From Codonopsis lanceolata (taxonomy: Eukaryota > Streptophyta > Magnoliopsida > Asterales > Campanulaceae): a stretch of 64,000 nucleotides of DNA. Location: the NCBI GenBank assembly GCA_013146195.2, contig CM028378.1:11585350-11649349 (forward strand). Direction: 5' to 3'. Under the pieces are notes generated by a model. It was given only the letters and a program-made list of their open reading frames with translations. It was not told where the DNA came from and ran no database searches. Numbering within the stretch: position 1 is the first letter of the stretch; each line of letters opens with the position of its first letter. Of this stretch, positions 56,238-64,000 are shown in pieces. Made by a program: the position numbers and the translations under genes.

Positions 56238-56486
56238 CTCCCTTCGCCCCTAAATTATCGTCCTCTTTTCATTTTTCGTCGGTCACAAAATAATTCAAAC
56301 TTACCTTTTTAGAACATCACTTTTACCACTTTACCCTTACTTTTTCACTCTTCTTCAATTATAGGCCACATACACATAGGCTTTAAAGGAAACTACACAT
56401 TAAACCAATATAAATAATCAAGTCAATTGTTTTTTCTTAAATTGTGCACCGGATCAACTAGGACGATTATTTAGGGACGGAGGGAG
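56238..56486. mobile_element. Stowaway MITE
   Basis: 249 bp, terminal inverted repeats CTCCCTTCGCCCCTAAATTA and (complement of right end) CTCCCTCCGTCCCTAAATAA, flanked by TA (56236-56237, 56487-56488). Best preserved copy in the window. Confidence 0.93.
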
Positions 56487-56535
56487 TATTATTTTCTTTC
56501 TACACTCCATCTTTAATATGTTGGGCTATTAAAAT

Positions 56536-56687
56536 GAGTCCAGATTTCCTGTACCACTTATGTATACCATTGGTGTACCATTTTTCATCTCAATCATTGG
56601 TTGAGATATAATAGTTGAGATGTAATGATGAAAATCAAAAATGGTACATTAATGGTACACCCAAATAGTACAGGAAATCTGGACTCC
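56536..56687. mobile_element. Fold-back hAT-type MITE
   Basis: 152 bp that is nearly one long hairpin: GAGTCCAGATTTCCTGTACC at the left pairs with the right end (GGAGTCCAGATTTCCTGTAC in complement), and the inner TGGTACACC/ATGATGAAAATC parts pair too. Exact 8 bp flanks ATTAAAAT (56528-56535, 56688-56695). Confidence 0.88.
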
Positions 56688-56982
56688 ATTAAAATCCAAT
56701 GTTTAAGTTTGCTCACAATGATTTGTCTTATCAAATATTTAACGTCATAACATGCATTTTTGGTCCCTACCTCTTATTCTATCGTGCAGTCGCCGGTCTA
56801 TGATCTTAGATATGTAGGAGTATTAAGCTTTTTAATTTATAAATGTTGTTAAGTGATGTTCCTCTTTCTCGAGATTTTAACTTCCTTAACCTTATAAAAT
56901 TCAACCACAAAGTGCATAAATCAGCTGGTAGGAATTTGTTCAACGTTGATTATAGATCTTGGATTCGTTCTATATAAATTTA

Positions 56983-57234
56983 GTGCTTGTTTGGTGGAGT
57001 GTTTTAACGAAAACGCTGGTAAAAAATACAATATTATTTCTTTAAAAGTGTTTTAATGTAACGTTTTAAAAATGTGCAGCGTTTTAAAAATGTGTCGTGT
57101 TTACAACTATTTTGTTTATAAAAATAACGTTTTGAAATAGTTTTCCAAACATGTTTACAAGAAAAAAATTACGTTTTAAAAACGCTGCGTTTAGAAAAAA
57201 ACTGTATTTTCAAAACGATGCACCCGACGAGATC
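56983..57234. mobile_element. Possible Tourist-like MITE
   Basis: 252 bp flanked by TTA (56980-56982, 57235-57237), ends GTGCTTGTTTGGTG and (complement) GATCTCGTCGGGTG, interior with repeated AACGTTTTAAAAATG and its complement. The terminal match is weak. Confidence 0.45.
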
Positions 57235-57237
57235 TTA

Positions 57238-60162
57238 TAATTGCATTAGATGGGCACTTACTTTTCGATAATCAAGCGCAACTTGAAATCGGTAATGCCG
57301 AGTTTGAAGCGGTGTCGGGTTGGTTGGCTAAGCAGTGTAAATGGGCGCCCATGGACGCTCATGCCCATTTAGTATCCGTCTGTATATGCTTATGTTAGTA
57401 AATGAACACTTACTTGCCCGTCCATATGGACACGCACACTCATGCCCATTTCCACTTCTAGTATATACTTGGAAAATAATAAATATTATACGAGCCACGT
57501 TGTTCCCATGGGAGGATCCGCATGTACAAGACGTGACCTTACAATTTTTGTTTTAATTTTATTACTATCAAACTATGTGGTTTTGACGCTAAAATTAATA
57601 AAATTCTTGTTTTTACTATGACACTCTTGTTTTTATTTTGCTAGCTCGTGATGCATTGCACAGCTAAATGTTTGTTTTAGTTGAAAAGTAAAGGAAAGAA
57701 TCACATTGCCAATTTATTAGAGGTAGAATTTTCCGTTACTCGGTTTGTCATGACGTTAACTTTGGAAACCGATTGAATCTGCCCAGTTAGACGATGGCGA
57801 GAGGCATGTTCGACTGACTTAACGGGTATGAATGTTGTGGGACTAGAGATAAAGTAATGGGGGGCTATATGGTCTGTCTGATAGAGATACTACTCCATTT
57901 ACTTTAATTTGGTCAATTATCTTTGATTAAAATTTCAAGAAATCCCCCTCTATTGTTTGTTTATTACAATATTGCCCCCTCTTATATTTAATTAATCACT
58001 GTTCAAAGAGATGCCTATTTTACCATAATTTTTGTTATTTTCTAGTTGTAATTTTTTTTATTCTTTAATTAGGAATGATGTTTAAAGAAATTTTTTTTTC
58101 TTAAAATAATAAGTGCTACCTAGTCTCTCATTTTTTTAAAAATCAATTCCAAGATGATTATGCTCAAAGAGATGACTATTTTACGATAATTTTCTAATTC
58201 TTTTCCATTTTGAACTCACAAATGTCATTTTTATTTTTTAATTAGAAATTACGTATAATAAATATTTCATTCGTTCGGGGCAAAGAGTCTTTGTTTTAAA
58301 GTCATACTTTTTTCAAAAATGACACTCCATGTCTCAAGCCTTTAAATAAATCGAAGTTATAAATATATGTATACAGTATACATATATGGGGGAAAATTTA
58401 GGTAAGATGATTTTACGATTATTTTTTGTAAGACGAATCGTTTTACCCAACTTATCGTGTCTTGATAGATTAAACTGTAAAAGAGTGAAGCTTCAACTTA
58501 TAAATTATGATCCATAAGATCATCTCATAACGGTGACACGCCATTAGATCAGGAGGTCAAGGTGGAAACGCCACAAAGGAACATGCATTGGCCTATTAGG
58601 CCCGATAAAGACGAACAAATCTAGCAAAAAAAATTGATTATTGAATACCTTACGATCAAATTCTATCCTCACCAACTTGAAAATCGTACAAAAAAAACAA
58701 GATGTAAAATGTTACTATGCATAAAGAGTGTTTTTGTCTTTTTGACCAATGTAGCATGCTTGGTGTGGTGTAAAACACGCAAAATATTATGAAATGAAAT
58801 ATTTATTGCAACACTCATTTTGTGTTTTTTGATAATAGACATAAAACTGTTAGAGAATCTTCAAGAACGGTTATGTTTTGGTAATAGTAAATTGTTACCC
58901 AACTTGCTAGTGCTATAAAATTTACACATGTTCATACAAGTATGTACCATAATATAAAACTCCTAACAATATTTTCGGCCAATCGAATTCGTCATACGTT
59001 TAATCGTTCATTCTTCATCATTTCAGGACTTACAAATCTGGCAGTCGGTAGAAATTTTTTGAACAATCAAACATATTTATAAACATCAATAATATTCTCT
59101 TAACCAAACACTAACTACTTCAATAATGCTCATCTCCCCCCCCCTCTCTCTCTCATTCACCATGAAAGATCTTACTTTAGTAACCTTGCCACCTGTTTTG
59201 AACTAGTGATCAAGTATCGTCGAATTGATTGTAATCTTTCATTATTTTTCTCAATTAGGCACAAATGTTTAAATTTATGTATGTCTAAAATAATTTGAAT
59301 TTAAAACAATGAGTATTGCTTCATAATTTTAGTCAATTCCCCATCCATATATGCTTATAGAACAGCATCGACATTTATTTGAACTAAAAAGTATGTTTAT
59401 ATGTTATTGTAAAAGTTTAGCAAAATTTTATTTTTTTCATTCACATCAATGTTTAATACTATTGTTACATGTATTATGAAAAAATGTGATTGCATCCTTT
59501 AAGTGAATGTTTCTTACTAATTCACTCTTCTGCGATTTACTGAAACATGTGTGATTCAATTTATGTATGTAATATACTAATATTACATTATTACTGTTAC
59601 ATGTAATATATAGTTGTAGATGTAATTTTGTAAGTATTGAATAAATTTTAATATGAAGTTTTTCGAACGTTATATTGTTATCTATATTTTTATTATTGTA
59701 CCTTAATAAAGTTTTTTTTTAATATGTGGTGAATTTGTGGCGTACGCAACAACATAATTAGAATTTTAGTTTTTGTGGACACAATTATGATGAGTTTTAA
59801 GTAAAAATATTATCGTTTATCAAGTATTATTAACTTGATTATATAGTATGCTTTTTTAAAAAAAAATACTTAAAAAAAGAGCATATTTGATATAACATTA
59901 TAGAGATATTAGAAGATTTAATCTAACGGCACTAACATTAAAACATGTAATAATAACACAAATTCTAACTCATAATATACCTCAAATAAATTTAAGCGCT
60001 TAATCATTAAATGTTTTTAACTAAATTGTTAAGTTGATAGATTAAATGGGAGAATGTGGTCTTATCTAGAATAACTGCCACGACTTGCCCCAGCCTATTG
60101 AAAAATCTTAAGTTGGACCAAACATGGTCAACATCATTAAAGTCACCCCTTTTAAAATGATA
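57238..60162. other. AT-rich spacer
   Basis: Contains two CTCATGCCCATTT copies (57358, 57439) with GCCCATGGACG/GTCCATATGGACACG palindromes, a diverged direct repeat of about 155 bp (CAAAGAGATG(C/A)CTATTTTAC at 58006 and 58165), GTAAGAC-type sequence near 58400-58530, and a C/T run near 59134. No ORF worth calling. Confidence 0.5.
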
Positions 60163-60418
60163 CTTCATCCGTCTCAAAATTATATCTAGGTTCACTTGAC
60201 GTACGATTTAAGAAAACGTATTTGATTAAATTAATAATATTAGTTTGATGTGTAGTTTATTTTAATATTCATATGTATATAACTCATAATTAAAATAAGA
60301 TGAAAAAATAAGGGAAAAATGGTAAAAATGTTGTCCTAACAAAGAAAATTTTAAATAAGACAATTATTTTAGGACGAACGAAAAAAAAAGTAAAACAATA
60401 ATTTTGGGATGGAGGAAG
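60163..60418. mobile_element. Stowaway-like MITE
   Basis: 256 bp, ends CTTCATCCGTCTCAAAATTA and (complement of right end) CTTCCTCCATCCCAAAATTA, flanked by TA (60161-60162, 60419-60420). Confidence 0.88.
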
Positions 60419-60752
60419 TACTAATAACTTTCAATAAAACCAATTATACACGGTCAAAAACTTAATATAAGTAGTAGTACTAGTAATCCAATAACTAGTG
60501 CGATGCATGAAATATATTGAAACTTAAAATATTATTTTTTAGTGACTGCAATGTATGAAAATTAAACAAATACTCAAAACTTACAGATGAAAAATGAAAC
60601 ACCGCTAAATCAACAAAAAAATTATTCATTATTGAAAGTATATACAATATTTGTCATAATATCATGTTCCTAAAAGTTGATTAATTCATTTTTTATAGGA
60701 TTAAATAATTATTTGGTCCATAAATTATTCACAAAATATGTGTTTGGTCTCG

Positions 60753-61959
60753 TGTTGGTCCCAAAATAGGCTCAATCTAGGTTAGAAGGGGGGGGGGGTG
60801 AATAACCTAGTTATGTTTCTGTAAAAACTTTTTGTAAACACTTCTTAATGATTTCTTGAAAGATTTAATTAGAAGTGTTAAAGCAGCGGAAACAGAGGAG
60901 AATACGGGTCGAGTGTTACGTGAAGATAGCCGCAGTGCAGCGGTTAAACCTGGCGTTAATGAGAAAGATAAGAACATTTCAAACAGAGCACATCGATTTG
61001 AAGTGGTTCGTACTGTGAATAGTACTACATCCACTACCAAAGTGGTTAGCTTTGGATTTTAAAAGTGCATTTGTTTATCCACTAGGTTTATGAGTAAGAT
61101 CTCTAATGGATCGTGTACAAAATAAATTTTTAACAAAGTGTATAAAGGTGGGAGAATCAATCAATGATTAATTGTTCTCTTCACGTGCTGAATTAAAGAA
61201 CAATTTAAAAAACAAACTAAATGAAGCTGAAACGAATTTAAGATGGACAGATCTGCAGCTTCAGAGAGTTTGGTGAAGTGTTAGTCCTTGTCCTTTGATC
61301 TCTTGAATGCTTGATGGAGATGAAGCTTGAGAGTTTAATGCGCAAAAGTTGTTTTTCAGATCTTCAGGACTTGAATAAATACCAGGAAGAGATCTTTGGA
61401 CCGTTGGATTGAGACAGAGTGAACTGTGTCCAACGTTCTTTTGCATTGAATGCAATTCGGCGCTTTGGGAGATGTAAGAGCCACAATCATCAGAGATGCA
61501 GTGTGCAGAGAGGACATTCCCAATTTGAGTAAGGTTTCAGATTGCAGGCTCTGTAGCTAGGAAAGTCTTCTTAGCCAAAAAGGGTAATGTCTTCGGATCT
61601 TCGGTTTCGAGAGCGATGCAGACCGGTTGTCATCATGTAGAGTTGACTTCTTTAAAAGTGGAATCTGATGAAGACATGATGACTAGATATTTTCGGAAAT
61701 ATCTGGATAGGTCTACACGTGTCATAATTTCGTGATTTGGCTATTTTGAATTTTTCGCTCTTTGAGCAGACTTCAAAGTATGCTGTTCTTTCAAGGCTGC
61801 TGACGAGGCTTGCAAAACCGCGCCTAAACTAACACTTAAACAGTTCTAAACACATTGATTCTAAGACAGTTGCCACACTAATCGGTACGCAGACCTTTTA
61901 GCCTACTGTGCAACAGAATCAGAAGATCACTCAACCAAATCTAGAATTAGGAATCAACA
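60753..61959 (-). mobile_element. 3' LTR of a second SIRE-like element
   Basis: 1207 bp with plus-strand ends TGTTGGTCCCAAAATAGGCT and GAATCAACA; same termini, G run (60787-60798) and adjacent purine tract as the LTR at 12551, but clearly a different family in the middle. Confidence 0.85.
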
Positions 61960-62419
61960 ATCTCCTCCTATTTGGTTGATGTTATCATCTCAGCTACTAG
62001 CAGACTTTGAATCATGCAGTGAGATAATAACATGTCTTGAAGAATTTTATTAAGAAGAGCAGACATGCCTCTCAGAGCAGAAGTCTTAGTAGAGAGATAA
62101 CTAGACTAAGTACTTACAAGAGAAAAGCATTAATATAAAGTACTAAGTAGAGCAGAGTTTAAATCTTGAGATAAGCACACATGCAAAGTATAAAGATTTA
62201 AACACGAAGTTTAAATTGAGCAGATCATAGCAAGATAAAGCAATTTAAACTTTGAAGGAAACTTGAGAAGTCATCGTGATTAAACAAGCGTTTAATAGCG
62301 AAGTTTTGCAAAAACAACGAGTTTAAAAGATCTGAGAACAAAATACCAACATTCGAGAGCAGTTGATTTGAGTGCGTCGGCGTTCTAAGTAATCTCAACC
62401 CAGGATCACGATTACGTCA
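61960..62419 (-). other. Purine tract and tail of the second SIRE-like element
   Basis: The complement of 61960-61975 gives AAATAGGAGGAGAT directly before the LTR. The rest is non-coding and parallels 13805-14203 in the first element. Confidence 0.75.
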
Positions 62420-64000
62420 TTAAAGGCGTTCTCGGAGTTTGTTCTGTTCTTCAATGAGAGCTTGATTCAAAAAATGTGTAGCTCTCTCCTCCCTGATGGC
62501 ATCAACTCTGCGCTGTTCAGCAGCAACAACTCTTGCATCTGCTTGCTCGACAAGGCGAAGATCAGTGAAATCAACAACTTCCCGTCGACGGATGATTGCT
62601 CGTGCCATTCCGGTCTTGAGCTCGTCAAAGAGGGAAGGAATGCTGATCTGTTGAGAGTGCAACATGCCTATCGTACTGTTGATCTTGAACCGAAAGGTGA
62701 GTGAGTAGTGAAGCGTTGTCGTTCACGGTTGATCAACAATTTTGCCAATGTCGAAGATGGTGGCATGAGTGGCATTGAGGCCATAGCTGAGTACCTCTAT
62801 CTGCTGTGCCATAGAAGAGATTGTGTTGTTGAGATGAGCTAGCTGGGCATTGTTGGCTCGGAGAAGATCAAGGAGGGCAGGATCAGCCATGTGTGAGGGA
62901 AGGGAAGAAGGGTTAAGGTTAACTGAGATATGAGTCTCAGAAGGGTTAGGAGCAAAGTGTGGAGAAGAGGAAGAGGAAGCAGGGTGGTTATCAGCAGAGG
63001 TTACATGCAGATGAGAAGAGGGCTTGGAATCAATTTCCATGTCAGTGGCTAAGCTACTGACATAGGAAGAAGAAGTAGAAGAGAAGGAAGAGGCTTCTAA
63101 CAGGTAGGAGGGAAAAGGATAGTCGGGTAGAAGAATGAAGTTAGGAGGGGAATTAGAGGGGTAGAAAAGATCAGAAATAGAAGAAAGATCGAAGAGAAAA
63201 GAATGAGTGGCAGAAGAGATAGAAGGAAAGAAGATTTGGTAATAGATCGGCGTAAGAGATGGAAATAGGAGTAATATATTGAGTAGATAGGAGGAAAAAT
63301 TTCGGTAGAAAGGCGGTGGTATAGAAGAGTAGATATATGAGGGACAAGAGGAAGAGATGAGTGGTCTGATCGGGCATGGAGAAGGAAGGAGAAGAGGAAG
63401 AGGGAGAAGAGTTTGTGTGAGCGGTATGATGGCTAGGGAGGATACATGAGGAGTGAAGGTAGATGGGTTCCAAGAGAAGAAGGCGGAGAAGGTATAGTGT
63501 CTATAGGTAGAGAGGGTGGAGAAGAATGGTGTTAGACCACAGAGACTTCTTGCAAGTTTGCGTTCTTCTTCTTTGGGAGGCAGTGAAGAAGGCTCCTCCT
63601 CAACAAATGCAGGGTTGAAGAGGAAGTAGGAGAGGAAGGAGGTGAAGCAGCATGCTCCTCCCCAACAGCAGCCGGGGCTGTTGAAGAAGTAAGAGATGGG
63701 GAGGAAGAAGAGATAGGAGATGAAGGGGGAACGAAAGGAATGAAGGGTTCGGTGCGTTTTGTTTTGCGTTTTCGTGAGCGGAGAGAGCGAGGTCGGGTTC
63801 GGCGGCCTCAAGCCAGGCAGGAGGAGTGAGGAAGTAGCGACCTTCTTTTTTTCTTTTGAGCTTGGGAGGCGCGGCAGGTTGGCGGCAGCGGCATGGAGCG
63901 AGAAGAAGAGATTTCTTCTTCTTGGCGCGGCTCCTCCTCAATAGAAGAAGTCTTCTTCTTTTTTTTGGAGGTGGTAGAAGGAGGAGGGTCGGCAGGTCTT
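62420..64000 (-). pseudogene. ORF3 of the second SIRE-like element (partial)
   Basis: Same position and C-terminal design as ORF3 of the first element. From 63100 down the frame reads DMEIDSKPSSHLHVTSADNH, PSETHISVNLNPSSLPSHMA, LLDLLRANNAQLAHLNNTIS and GLNATHATIFDIGKIVDQP, then one TGA (62723-62725), then in the same frame a segment from MLHSQQISIPSLFDELKTG to a charged coiled-coil-like end (VDAIREERATHFLNQALIEE) and TAA near 62420. Upstream (63100-64000) it is Ser/Pro-rich and the correct frame is uncertain. It continues beyond the window edge. No known domain recognised. Confidence 0.62.

Noticed and set aside
57640..60500. Helitron candidate suggested by GTGATGCATTGCAC (57649) and GTGCGATGCATG (60498)
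   Set aside because: The two motifs do not form a matching 5' TC and 3' hairpin-CTRR pair and no helicase is present.
62723..63811. 362-residue ORF as a stand-alone protein
   Set aside because: Only its last third is supported by similarity in layout to ORF3 of the other element; the hydrophobic N-terminal part is a reading of CT-rich DNA and the true frame is uncertain.
1..64000. tRNA, rRNA or organellar insertions
   Set aside because: No cloverleaf-like tRNA sequence, rRNA core or plastid/mitochondrial gene was recognised on reading; the tRNA-like matches are only primer-binding sites.

Overview
This is a flowering-plant (probably eudicot) nuclear window made almost entirely of transposable elements. 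The evidence is plant-lineage LTR retrotransposons (copia SIRE/Maximus type; gypsy Athila, Tat and Tekay/Del types), Stowaway, Tourist and hAT miniature elements, a Helitron, LINE remnants, AT microsatellites and long AT-rich spacers. No rRNA, tRNA, CRISPR array or intact host protein gene was recognised. All lineage names rest on motif recognition by eye, not on a database search.

Layout. 1-974: 3' end of a plus-strand copia element. 1309-4987: 3' LTR and pol tail of a minus-strand Tekay/Del-like chromovirus; its LTR holds a Mutator-like element (1549-2292). 4988-12550: a plus-strand Athila-type element (LTR, PBS, gag, protease, RT, RNase H, integrase) cut off by 12551-23679, a minus-strand SIRE/Maximus copia element with an extra ORF3. 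An assembly gap of 100 N (23680-23779) follows. 23780-about 31550: a Tat-lineage gypsy element whose 3' half carries an antisense gene with its own TATA box and predicted introns. 31560-43030: AT-rich spacer with minisatellites, LINE fragments, a second and inverted Mutator-like copy, a Tourist MITE, an orphan metal-binding-domain exon, and one arm each of an inverted duplication of a probable 5' leader exon plus intron. 43025-55970: an 80-90 bp satellite array split by a copia derivative, a Helitron, a hAT element, and a MITE that is itself split by a 3.8 kb solo LTR. 55971-60752: AT-rich spacer with MITEs. 60753-64000: 3' LTR and ORF3 of a second SIRE-like element, running off the window.

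Almost every element ORF is broken by stops and frameshifts. The coding region from about 17.4 to 30 kb is especially rich in short indels on both sides of the N gap, so true decay and low consensus quality cannot be separated there. The points most worth following are the spliced antisense gene inside the Tat element, the paired Mutator-like elements built around a palindromic minisatellite, and the satellite array whose nested insertions give a relative time order.
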